DNA of 64,000 nucleotides from Ziziphus jujuba (Eukaryota; Streptophyta; Magnoliopsida; Rosales; Rhamnaceae): positions 21,251,001 through 21,315,000 of the forward strand of contig NC_083386.1 in NCBI RefSeq assembly GCF_031755915.1, in the 5' to 3' direction. Both the position numbers and the translations under genes were made by a program. A model generated the notes under the pieces. The model saw nothing but the letters and a program-made list of their open reading frames with translations. It searched no databases and was not told the origin of the DNA. Position 1 is the first letter of the stretch. Each line of letters begins with the position of its first letter. Shown here one piece after another: positions 23,537 to 34,963 of this stretch.

Positions 23537-24669
23537 TGATACGAATCTAGGACGACCTGCTCCTAAACCTGTATTATATTAGCCCGGATCTTAATTAAAT
23601 TCAAGTTCTAATGGAATTGACCTCAACCCCTAACCAAACTGTGGTTAGAAACCTTCGTATAATGTAGACGCCACAATAGGGGATGGAAAACCTATTGATA
23701 AGTCAAGCTAAAACAACCAATTCTCTAATGGTGTTTTAGGTGTTCTCAAAGAACAAAAAGATAATTAATCTCACAAGTATTTTCTTAATCAAATCAAAGT
23801 TGTATTCATATTGAAAAATAAGCCTTTAAATAGGCTTTGAAAGAAATAAAATAAACCCTAAAAACCCTAGAAAAAACCAGCCACACAATGAAGAGTTTAC
23901 TGGTGGCCGAAATTCTCACTCCTTTCCTATTCTAATTTAGATTAATTAATTCCTTTATTTTGAATTAGGAATTAATTAATTTACAATGAAAATAATAAAA
24001 TAATAACTTTCCTAAACTTATTGTTCCAGAAAATAAATAAATAAAACTAAAAAGTAATGGTAATTTCTTAAAACAAAAAGTAGAATCAAATTAGGAAACT
24101 ATAATACTAGCTTTTTACTAAGTTGACTTTGACCAATCTTTGACCAAATTGAGCTCCAAATCAGCTTCAATATGCTTTGTAGGATGCCAAATAAGCTGAA
24201 TAGGAGGTCCCACATGTTGCCCATGCTTGGAAGAGGAAGAAAAAGCCAACTCAGTAAAATACAGTAAAGCCAGCACAAAATACAGTAAAAAACATGCCAA
24301 ATTTGAAGCTGTCCGTACAACCCCTTTTTGAATGCCTTTGAAGCTGGCTTGAATTGATTCCATATCCTCTTATACATATGTATTGAATCCATAAAGAGTT
24401 GGAACCATTTCATGCTGCTCGTTGTCCATATTTGCACAAAAACTACTACCTGGATCAGTATCGGCTTTCACCACTTGGATGCTTAGAATAGGCTTTGTAT
24501 CTTTAAGTATGGACAAGCTCTGTTGAGATTGATTACCCCCTGTATAAATACTCCCAGGTTGTCCTTAAATCTCTTAATTTGAGCTCTTGTGATTGGCCTA
24601 GTTTTCATCCGTGTTGGGTCAGCACCTCAGCGGGTTATCGGTTGAGCGGGCTCGGGCGGAATCACATCA
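23537..24669 (-). repeat. 5' LTR of G3 (element orientation)
   Basis: Starts tgatacg and ends cacatca on the plus strand, followed by the agtga duplication. It is 1133 bp against 1135 bp for its partner. Confidence 0.93.
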
Positions 24670-24905
24670 AGTGATGTCAGCAATGATGTCATTATATTGT
24701 AATTGATGATGTCAGCCCTGATGGGTGTATAAAGTAATTTGTGGGTGTATATAGTAATTTTATAGGTGTATATAGTAATTTTGCGGTGTATACAGAAACC
24801 TTAAAAATCGTAATTTTTGTGTTTTCCTGTTGAAAATTGCTTATAATTAGTTTGTTGAAGTAGAAAATAACAACTAATTGATTTCTGTTTTGTGTTTTTA
24901 CGAAA
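24670..24905 (+). other. Copia-1 leader, second part, up to the gag start
   Basis: Continues the leader after G3 (tgtcagcaatgatgtc). It contains three short gtgtatatagtaattt-like repeats near 24725-24785 and ends at the gag ATG at 24906. Confidence 0.7.
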
Positions 24906-27043
24906 ATGGCAAGTGGAGACAATAGGACTGTGCCCACTCAGACTTCTAGGATTCAGATGTCTCATTCTGCTAGTCATGCAGACAAACCTGAAAAGTTTAA
25001 TGGAGCAAACTTCAAGAGGTGGTAGTAGAAGATGCTTTTACTTGACCACACTAGGACTTGCGAAGTACTTAACTGAAGATGCGTTACCCAGTAATGAAGA
25101 GAGTGATAAAGAAACACCCATGGCGGTAGATGCATGGAATAATTCCGATTACTTATGTCAGAATTATGTTTTAAATGGCCTTTCTGATGCCCTGTATGGA
25201 GTATACTGTGGCACAAAGTCAGCAAAGGAACTATGGCAAATACTGGACCAAAAGTACAAGACTGAAAATGCGGGTTTAGGAAAGATTATTACAGGCCGAT
25301 TCTTGGACTACATGATGGTCAATACGAAGCCATTAATGAATCAAGTACATGAGTTGCAAGTGCTGATTCTAGAAATGTTTGCTAAAGGGATAATCATGAA
25401 TGAAGCCTTACAAGTGGCTTGTATGATTGAGAAGCTACCTCCAAGTTAAAGTGACTTCAGAAATTATTTGAAGCACAAAAGAAAGGAGATGGATATGGAG
25501 GCTCTTATTAGCAAGCTTCGCATTGATGATAACAACAGGAAGTCTGATAAAAAAGCTTTAAAGGCCGTGTTGAAGGCTAATGTTGTGGAGCATGGTCAGA
25601 GCTCTAAGAACAGGTAGAAAACTGGAAAAACTTCCAAGTTGGGGCCTAAAGGAGGAATCTCCAAGAATGCCAATTTTCAACACAGGTGCTTAACTATGAC
25701 AAAATGAGTCACAGAACTACGAAATGTAGGCTGCCAAAGAGAAAGAGAAATCAAGCACAGGTGACGGAGGACATCACTCAAGATGTTGATGACATTGACC
25801 TTAGTGCTGTGATCTCTGAGGTGACCTTGGTGGGATCTAATCCTAGAGAGTGGTGGGTAGATACTGGTGCGACCCGCCAAGTGTTTTCAGATAGGAGCAT
25901 GTTCACTTCCTTCAAACCAAAGAAGAATGGGGAGAAGCTGTTCATGGGTAACTCCGCTACCTCAGAAATCCAAGGTGAGGGCAAAGTAATCCTGAAGATG
26001 ACCTTGAAAAAAGAGCTGACTATGAATAATGTACTGTATGTTCCAGACATTCACAAGAATTTGGTATCTGGATCCCTGCTAAGCAAACATAGTTTTCGCT
26101 TAGTGTTTGACTCAAATAAGCTTATTTTGTCCAAATTGAGGATGTTTGTGGGAAAGGGATATGTAGTCAATGGTTTTGTTTAAACTCAATGTAATGACTG
26201 TAAAGCCAAAAGAAATGAATAAAGTTAGTAGTTCTTCTGTTTACTTACTTAAGTCTTCCATTTTATGGCATGGTATACTAGAACATGTTAATTTTAATTC
26301 TCTGCGGAGGTTAATTAACTTAAATCATATTCCCACATTTGAAATTGATTCCAACCATAAGTGTAAAACTTGTGTGGAAGCAAAATCAACGAGGTCATCA
26401 TATCAAACAATTGAAAAAAATAATGAACATTTGGATTTAATACATAGTGATATATGTGATCTAATATTCGTACCGATTAGAGGTGGTAATAAGTATTTTA
26501 TCACCTTTATAGATGATAGCATGAAATACTACTATGTATAATTGTTTAAGAGCAAGGATGAGGCCATAGAGAAATTTATTTTTTATAAAACAAAAGTTGA
26601 GAATCAACTCAACAGAGAAGTTAAAGTGATCAGAAGTGATTGTGGTGGAGAGTATGTAACTCCATTTGGAGAGTATTGTACTCAACATGGCATTATACAT
26701 GAAGTTACTTCACCATATTCGCCACAATCTAATGGTATGGCTGAACGAAAAATAGAACTTTGAAAGAAATGATGAATGCAATATTGATAAGTTTTTTATT
26801 ACCTCAAAACTTATGGGGAAGCTATTTTGTCTGCGAATGACCTTTTAAATAAGATGCCCCAAAAAGATCAGGTAAAGACACCCTATGAGTTATGGAAGGG
26901 AACACAACATTCCTATAAATATTTACGAGTATGGGGGTGTCTAGCAATATTTGTGGTACCTACACCTAAGAAGGTGAAGATAGATCCTAAAACTGTTAAT
27001 TGCATCTTTATAGAATATGCACAGAATAGTAGTGTGTATCGGT

Positions 27044-27267
27044 CAGGGAAGAAAAAGTCGCCAACTTTAGGGAAATGTTGGCGACAATATCGAATGTCGA
27101 CGAGCTTCGACACCAATAGTAGGGGGAAAAAATGTCGCCGATATCAGAGCCTCTCTCCTTTGTTTTTTTGGGTTTTTGATTATGATTTTGTGGCCTTTAA
27201 ATGGGTTTGGAAGAAGAGGCTTCTAAAACTTACGGGTTTAGAAAATGCCAGCAAAAAGCAAAGGAAC

Positions 27268-27339
<72 letters not shown>

Positions 27340-27427
27340 AAAAAAAAAAGAGGATGAATGGGTGACCGGCGGTGACAAGCTAAAGAAATGCCGCTGGTGT
27401 GACGCACAAACAGAAAACAAAGGAACC

Positions 27428-27463
<36 letters not shown>

Positions 27464-28261
27464 GATGAGTGGGTGACAGACGGTGCAAGGTCAAGAAATG
27501 CCAAAATGGTTTGCTTTGCATATTTTAATATCAAAATGTTATTATTTAAATTTCCAATTTTAATATACATTATAATGAATATTTTATATTTTTAATTTAG
27601 TGTAGATTATTAATTTAATGCATATTGATTTAGTTATTATCATAAAATTTTTCAATATTAATAAAAAAATTATGATCAAGATGATTCCTATAATTAAATA
27701 AAGTATAGAACATCTAATTAAGTTTGGTGGTAGCTCATACTCCATTATTATATTAGAGATTAAAAATTATAACTATTACAATTATAAAAGGTTCAATTAA
27801 TACCAAAATTAAAATTATAAAGCTTAATATGATGGAGTTATAAATTGAATATCTAAATTGCACCAACTAAAAAAGGATATCAAAATATAATTAGCTTTTT
27901 AATCTAATAGGGCATAAGTGAAGCTTTCAATTATGTAAATCATCGTAACAGTGTAACTAATAATTTATAATTAGATATGTATATAATATCGTTTAAAATA
28001 TTTATTAGATGTCTAATAAATATTGTATTTTCTTTACTTATAATAATTTTTAATATTTATAAATTATTTTATTCTCATTATATTTTAATTAATGTATTTT
28101 TTATATTATTTTATTATATTAATTATCATATATGTAAAAATATGTATTGTAAATTAAATATTTACAGTTTTTTTTAATTTTATCGACATTTCTATCGATA
28201 TCGATATTTCTATAAAATTATACCTTTGACATTTCTATCAATACTGATATTTTCATCACTG
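27044..28261. mobile_element. hAT-N: 1.2-kb non-autonomous hAT transposon
   Basis: Flanked by a perfect 8-bp duplication gtatcggt (27036-27043 and 28262-28269), the hAT length. The ends are cagggaagaaaaagtc on the left and, as reverse complement of the right end, cagtgatgaaaatatc: an imperfect inverted repeat with the CAG(G/T)G(A) start of hAT elements. It interrupts the Copia-1 integrase frame, which resumes in register text on the other side. It encodes no transposase. The left half holds two (GA)n tracts and the right half is AT-rich with tatcgata-type subterminal motifs. Confidence 0.88.
27271..27459 (+). repeat. (GA)n tracts inside hAT-N
   Basis: An uninterrupted ga run lies at about 27273-27337 and a shorter one at about 27431-27459. 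Both are preceded by aaaggaaccat(a/c)gaga, so the tract and its left flank look duplicated. Confidence 0.9.
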
Positions 28262-30135
28262 GTATCGGTTTCTTGTGTATAGATAAAAAAATTCCTGATA
28301 TACATAAGAACACAATAATGGAATCAAAAAATGCATCATTGTTCGAACACATTTTTCCATATAAAATTGAAGAATGACCGAGTTCGTCTAAACAAACTTA
28401 CATTGCTATCAGTGATGACAATACTGAGAGTGATCGAGAACAAGAGAATGAAGATGAGACTGAGATTGAGATTAGATGTAGCAACAGAGTAAGAACCGAA
28501 AAATCCTATGGTCCGGATTTTCTTACTTATATGCTAGAAAGTGAATCTTAAAGCTTCCAAAAGGATGTAAATTCTCTTGAAGGGAATTTATGAAAAGAAG
28601 TCGTAAAAAGTGAGATTGATTCTATTCTATAGAATCACACTTGGGAGTTAGTAAATCTTCCTCCAGGTTGTAAAATTTTGGGTTACAAATGGATTTTTAA
28701 AAGGAAGATGAAAGCCGATGGAACAATAGATAAATACAAGGCAAGGCTTGTAATTAAGAGATACAAGAGCCAAAAAAAGGCCTTGATTATTTTGACATTT
28801 ATTCTTCAGTGACGAGAATAAATTCTATAAGCATGGTACTGGCGATTGCCACATTACGAGAACTTGAAATACATCAAATGGATGTGAAAATAGTCTTTCT
28901 AAAAAAAGATCTAGATGAAGAGATATACATGGAGCAACCTGAGGGTTTCTCCACATCAGGACAATAAAAGAAAGTCTGAAATTGGTAAAGTCCTTATATG
29001 GACTTAAACAAGCTCCAAAGCAGTGGTATCAAAAATTTAATAATGCCATACTAAGTAATGGATTTAAAATAAATGAATGTGACAAATGTATCTATGTAAA
29101 AGATACAAAGAATGGATATGTCATTCTATGTTTGTATGTAGATGACACATTCATAATAAGTAGTGACGACAATATGGTCCGAACTACAAAAGCCATGTTA
29201 AATTCCAAATTTGATATGAAAGATATGGGGCTTGCAGATGAGATTTTAGGTATAAAAACCACGAGGACTTTGAATGGAATCATTCTTAGTCAAATGCATT
29301 ATGTAGATAAAATACTGGCTAAGTTTAGTAATGATTATACTAACATAGCCAGAACACCCATAGACATGGGTTTGCACTTATCCAAAAATAAAGGAGAAAG
29401 TGTATCTTAAGTGGAATACACCAGGGTGATTGGAAGTCTGATGTACTTGATGAGTTGTACCAGATCAGAATTAGCCTATGCAATAAGTATACTGAATAGC
29501 TACATGAGTAATCCAAATGAAGATCATTGGAAAGGGATCATTAAAGTACTAAGGTACTTGTGATATACTCTTGAATATGGACTGCACTATACGAGATATC
29601 CAGCTATATTTGAAGGATACAGTAATGCAAATTGGATATCAGATATCAAAAATTCAAAATCCACTAGTGGCTATGTGTTCACATTAGTGGGTGCAGCCGT
29701 GACATGGCTCAATCTACTATTGAATTTGAGTTTATCGCATTGGATAAATGTAGAGAAGAGGTAGAATGGCTATGCCTATTTTTGGAGGACATTACGAGAT
29801 GGCCTCAACCTGTGCCAGCAATAAGTTTACATTGTGATAGTCAATCTGCGATTGGCAGGACATAGAATATTATGTATAATGGAAAGTCTAGACACATTCG
29901 TCACATACACAATTCCATTAAACAATTAATCTCAACTTGGGTTATCTCAATAGACTATGTAAAATCAAAAGATAACATTGCAGATCCACTAAGCAAAGGG
30001 TTAAAAAGAGAATTAGTTGAGAAGTCATCGAGGGGAATGAGATTAAAGCCCGTGAATAAAGTCAATACGATGGAAACCCAACCTCGTAGACTAGAGATCT
30101 CAAGATCTAGGTTCAATGGGACAACACAATTGTAA

Positions 30136-30264
30136 AGACTGGTAGGATCACTGTAGGGGTTAATCCGCTATCCATTCCTATGATGAAACAGTGATAGAAA
30201 GAGGTTAAGCATTAAGTATGCTTTTAATGATTCCTATAAGTGTGTTTGGTAATCTATGCATAGT
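30136..30264 (+). other. Copia-1 3' untranslated part, left of T1
   Basis: Non-coding sequence after the RNase H end; it is interrupted by T1 and resumes at 33877. Confidence 0.6.
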
Positions 30265-32503
30265 TGTCAGGATTCGCCCAAAATTCCTCACCGGAACCCT
30301 AGACAAGCTCTGATCCCAGGGAAACCCTGCTGGACCCTCCAATGGAAAATCCAGTAGAACCTCCCCTAAGGGTTGGACTTACCACAATTTTCCTGCACTA
30401 AAAATACACTTCTATATACACCACCTTATTCCTCCCACATTACTACAATTTAAGTTCCACAACTGACAGCACTTCGATAACAAATTATATAAAAGGCATA
30501 TATAATGGAATTACTTTAGTAAATAACCAATTAAAATATACCATCATAGATTCTCGTCCGCCCACACCACCCACTTAGTGCTGCACATGTCAAACACACT
30601 TCAAATATTGTTTTACAAATATGCCAATGCGTAACATAGAAAGAAAGGTAAAACAACATCACATTAACAATAAAAAAAAAAAAACTATAACAAACGTTTT
30701 AATGATAATGGTATCGATGTAACTTGCCTGAGGGCTATTATATTCCCATACATGTATTAATGTAACTTGCTTGAGGGCTATCATATTCCCATACATGTAT
30801 TAATGTAACTTGCCTGAGGGCTGTCTCACCTACCCAAAAGCTACCACTTGTCCGAGGACTATTATACCTGTCCGATGGCTATTTTTCTTGCCCGTAGGCT
30901 ATGATACTTATCCAAAGGTACCATATGGTAGTAATAATAATAAAAACAATAACAAAATTAATATTAAAGATCTTATACTAGTGTTAATAAAAATAAAAAT
31001 CAATATTATTTACTAAAATCTCAATAACTGAGAATACCAACTGCAATAATACTTAATAATAGTTTTGTTAATAAATACCATTGATAATAACAATCATAAC
31101 AACTATAATTATAATAATAATAATAATAGAAATTGGAATTACAATAAAAATAATCATTATAAATAATAATAACAATCCCGATAACAGCGACAATAATGAC
31201 TAAATAAATAGTTAAATACAATTAATAGTAATAATAATATAATAACATCGATTAAGAATATTAGTAAGAAATTAAATCACAAATAGATAACATAACATAA
31301 ATACATAAAATCATATCTTAAAATCCATAGCATGAAATGAAATATGCACGTTCGTAATGGAGATACGTACGATACCTTCTAACATGCTACATGATCCATG
31401 ATTCCAGCTGTCGCCGGCACTTTGCTACCAATACAAACCAGGGTGGTTGCCTCTATTGGCCATCTATATTGGCCATCCGATCCCCTGGACTCGTAGGCAA
31501 CATGGTTATGAGGCTAGCTCTACATGGACCACATTGGTTCACCGCCTCCGTATGGTGCGGTATATACAGTATAATATCAAATAATATAACATACAAATAT
31601 ATGTACGAACATATAAAAAATACTTGATGCACCATACTATATACCAGCGGTGCCCGAAGGTACCCAGCGTCCCGAGCACCGACTGACGGAAGGTTAAAGA
31701 GAGAAACTTGCATACGGTCGCTTCGGCGTCCCGATAGCGCCGTCGCTTATAACCGTCATCCTGGCCATGGAGGGGGGCGGCTTATGGCCACTATATTAAA
31801 CTTGCTTCCCTCAAGTCCATAGCAACTCACGGGAGACATTACAACTTGCGCGCTTATCATAATCACATATACAGTACAGAACATCGGTACGTGTATGGGT
31901 GCATCTTAAAAAAAACTATACATTTCGTAATATTATAAAATATTAAATTTAGATAAAATATAATCCAATTCATATGCTTTTATCAAATACATAAACAATA
32001 ATAATAAATAATAAATAATTAAATATATAGATATTCTTTATCACAATAATTTAATATAATTATTTTTTTTTTCTCAAACCTTCAATTCAATTTATACCAA
32101 AATTATCATCTAAGGCCACATACAATTTCACATACAAGTAAAGATACGAAAATACACTAAAGATATAGTAATACAGTTTATTATAAGTCATCCATAGATA
32201 TCTACGTATATATTCGCAAATATATATATATATATTCACACATTTAAATATATATACACGGTAAAACTTTTAACAAACAATTTAACAAGCGCAATGTCCA
32301 GATACCTATGTATACATACATTTTGATATGCATAAACAAAGGCTTCAACAATACATATTTATACATATATATGTACCCATTCACACATCTCAATACATAT
32401 TCACATATCACCATGTATTTATATACATTACAGCACATGTATATATATATATATATAATGCATGTATTTACCAATATTCCCATACACATGTATACAGAAA
32501 AAT

Positions 32504-32536
<33 letters not shown>

Positions 32537-33876
32537 ATATACAATTTAATTTAAATCCCCATTTTTCATATTTAATTTAATAATTTAATAAAAAAAATAA
32601 CAACTTCTCAAATACACATCCATAATTTACAAACAAGATATCAATGTGAAGTTAAGGATATGGAGAATACAATTCTAACCTTCGATTAGCTTGAAACCAT
32701 CGGCGGTGGCCGGGATTTTCGTCGGAAGCCGCTGCCGACTTGCCCCCCCCCCCCCCACCCCCCGCGCGGTACACCATGAACGAGCTTGAATTGGAGAAAT
32801 TGAAGGTCATCATCAGCTTCAGAGGATCCAAATTAAGGGGAAGGGACCGACAACACAATCGGAAACGGCGGAAATCTGGTGACCAGACGGGGTGCTGGCC
32901 CGGCTTCCATGGCTGTTTTTCGGCGCATCAATGGCTTCCCCAGCAATCAGAGCACACTTCGATGAAGCTCACATGATGGGCTGCCAGGTGGTGTGGTCGG
33001 TGCAGCTTGGGTGCGCCGGAACACAGTGGATTCGGTCGGGGAGAGAGAGAAATGGCTGCCGCTACTTCCACCTCCCGATCTGGGCGTGTTGCCAGCTGAC
33101 CGGCTACCAAATTTGGCAGCCAAGCTTGCTGGCGACTGGGCTATGCCTATGGCCGGCGTGTCTGAGCAATGGGTGGCCAAAAATGATGAAATCCGATGGA
33201 CCTGAGGGAGAGAAGAAAGGAGGAAGAAGGGAAGGAAAGGAAGAAGAAGGAAGAAGGCTCGTGCCTCCCTTTTTTTCCCGTGGGGGCGAAGAAAAAAAAA
33301 GAAAAAGAAAATAAATAAACAATTATATAAAATAATATTATTGTATAGAATAATAATAAAATAATATGGTATTTAATCATGGTTGACATGTGGCATCTCA
33401 CCATTGTGACATATCGCACCCTTTAATACGTCATACATGGCATACTGTTCACATATTTAAAAATAATATTAAAATAACACTATATTTGAAAAATTTACAG
33501 GTCCATAACTTTTTAACCAGATGTCCAATTTAAGCATGCCGCTAGTCTATGAACTCGTATCAATGAGTACTTCACAACCATACATGAGTCAAAGCTCAAC
33601 TTTGCATGAACAAAAAGTCAACTCCGGCACCCCTTGGACAGTTTGGACCTTAACTTGTTTTGCTCATAACTTTCAAATCGTAGCTCCATTTTCAACGTGC
33701 TACTAGTCTATGAACTCATGACAACGTGTAATTTTTAACGGTACTTTGGTCAATGTGAAATTTCATCAGGAGCAAAAAGTCAACATTTGACCCCTTATCG
33801 GTCAACGACGGTCAAACCCGGTCAACCTTGGTCAAATTTGAGAAATTTCCAGTGTACTTCGAGACGGGGTGTTACA
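30265..33876 (-). mobile_element. T1: solo LTR (3.6 kb) of the TGTAACACCCC gypsy family
   Basis: On the minus strand it begins tgtaacaccccgtctcg at 33876 and ends ctgaca at 30265. The order is that of T2 and T3: W-box-rich start, cgagttcatagactag segments, purine/GC-rich middle (about 32650-33250), AT-rich part, conserved block (31640-31860) and end segment near 30265-30390. The flanks read tagt(t) on both sides; one T appears lost at the left border. No internal domain, primer site or polypurine tract follows, so it is a solo LTR. It is 600 bp longer than T2 and T3 and carries its own minisatellite. Confidence 0.87.
30719..30920 (-). repeat. Minisatellite in T1
   Basis: The left part has three near-identical ~43-bp units starting tgtaacttgcctgagggc. 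The right part has ~20-bp units whose reverse complement resembles the array at 14592-15030. Confidence 0.85.
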
Positions 33877-34251
33877 TAGTTATGCTGATTACATTGGGAA
33901 TAGGAATCACCTATGTAAGAGAGAAGAGTGACCGCTTTAAAAGAGAATTGTTAAGGGCACAATTCTTTAAAAACTTTCACAGAACTAGGGAGGTGTTCAA
34001 GGCCAAAATGAACACAACAGTGAGAACTGAAGTGTATCAGGAAGGAATCATATGTGGACTATGTTGTCATTTACATAAAGGATGGAATGGTTCAAAGATA
34101 TCGCGTCTACCATTAGTCAGTAAAGAAGATGTAGTCTCACAAGGGAAGGTTCAAAGAGTAACATCTACCTATCCTATGCAGGTTCCAATTACAAAGCTTT
34201 ACAACTAGAGTCATGTCTTGTTTTAGAAATCAAATCATTCATGTGGCGGAT
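33877..34251 (+). other. Copia-1 3' untranslated part, right of T1, with polypurine-like tract
   Basis: Continues the copia sequence after T1. Ends with gtggcggat (34243-34251), resembling the gtgggggat tract that precedes many copia 3' LTRs. No coding sequence is recognised. Confidence 0.65.
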
Positions 34252-34846
34252 TGTTAAAATTTGTACCTGCGTATGTGAATGATTTGGGCTTTTAAGTATT
34301 TGAATTTCCCTTTCACTGGTTGATTGAGAAAAGTATGGGATTTTGAATAAATAAAATAATTTTTAAAAAAACGGAGTTGAGAGTTTGAAGGAAATAGGAC
34401 TTTGAGTGGAGAGTTGGTTTTATACACGTTGTTTTCAATGTTCTTTTGAGTTTTACAGTTTTTCCAGAAAATCATAGAAAAAAGAAAAGCACAGAAAAGG
34501 AGTTTTGAGAATTTTTTACGTGAAAAACATAGAGAAAACCAGTGACTGTGGAAAAGCAAAGGTACACTGAAAGTTCGAAGAAAAAAGCTTCGGATGTGCT
34601 GGATCTGAAAACTTTTGCAGTCGTTATATCCTGAGAGACGATCGTCATAGAACACCTACACCGGTGGGCCAAAAAAGTCTTAAGGATACTGTGGTATCAC
34701 ACTGACCTCGGTCAAACTTCCGTAGAGCATCTCAATACAAAGAAATATAGGTTCTAAATTATTTGATTATTTTATGTAATTTTATTTTACATTCTATTAT
34801 TTTATCCACATGTATTTACATATATATACATACATTTTTCCCAACA
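34252..34846 (+). repeat. Right LTR of Copia-1 (595 bp)
   Basis: Starts tgttaaaattt and ends cccaaca, aligned with 16809-17415, and is followed by tctta. Confidence 0.88.
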
Positions 34847-34963
34847 TCTTATTCTTTATTGGCAGAAGATATTAAGGAGTATAGTTTATATTCCAAGCGA
34901 TTGAATAAGAAAGAAGAAATGTCATCTCAAATTTGCAAAAGTACAACGGATGGAATTCACATT

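Larger units (their letters stand above)
18731..24669 (-). mobile_element. G3: Ty3/gypsy element with gag-protease but no RT or integrase core
   Basis: LTRs are at 18731-19865 and 23537-24669. The flanking 5-bp duplication is perfect: agtga at 18726-18730 and 24670-24674. In element orientation: LTR, primer site (complement of 23524-23534), leader, gag-protease (to 20486), a pol stub and a polypurine tract (19866-19878). By comparison with G2, about 2.1 kb covering RT, RNase H and most of the integrase core is missing. A second loss lies in the integrase C-terminal region. It inserted into the leader of Copia-1, whose sequence continues on both sides. Confidence 0.93.
24906..30135 (+). pseudogene. 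gag-pol of Copia-1 (Ty1/copia), many stops, split by hAT-N
   Basis: Starts MASGDNRTVPTQTSR at 24906; two adjacent stops follow FKRW near 25020 and a frameshift comes right after. Gag continues to about 25680 with a damaged knuckle (CLNYDKMSHRTTKC). Protease: WWVDTGATRQVFSD near 25850. GAG-pre-integrase: LWHGILEHVNF to CKTCVEAKS. Integrase: HSDICD, RSDCGGEY and NGMAERK, giving D, D and E. The frame is interrupted at 27043 by hAT-N and resumes at 28270. RT: GYKWIFKRKMKADG near 28680, then YGLKQAPKQWYQKF and YVDD near 29138. RNase H spans about 29500-30000, with the end segment DNIADPLSKGL. Domain order INT before RT is diagnostic of Ty1/copia. It has far more stops than G2. Confidence 0.93.
16809..34846 (+). 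mobile_element. Copia-1: old Ty1/copia retrotransposon with three later insertions
   Basis: Two related LTRs (16809-17415 and 34252-34846) begin tgttaaaatt and end cccaaca. Both outer flanks are tctta (16804-16808 and 34847-34851). Between them, on the plus strand, are a long leader, then gag, protease, integrase, RT and RNase H in the copia order. A polypurine-like gtggcggat comes just before the 3' LTR. G3 sits in the leader, hAT-N in the integrase tail and T1 in the 3' untranslated part. Removing these leaves about 8.5 kb. No primer site was recognised after 17415, and tctta also occurs at 17417-17421. The left LTR could therefore be a solo LTR that only looks paired. Confidence 0.75.

Noticed and set aside
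27180..27595. Long Ser-Leu or Arg-Glu repeat proteins on both strands
   Set aside because: They are translations of the (GA)n tracts in hAT-N.
32740..33314. A host gene near the C-run at 32743-32762
   Set aside because: The region is the GC-rich part of the T1 LTR in inverse orientation, and the same layout is seen in T2 and T3.
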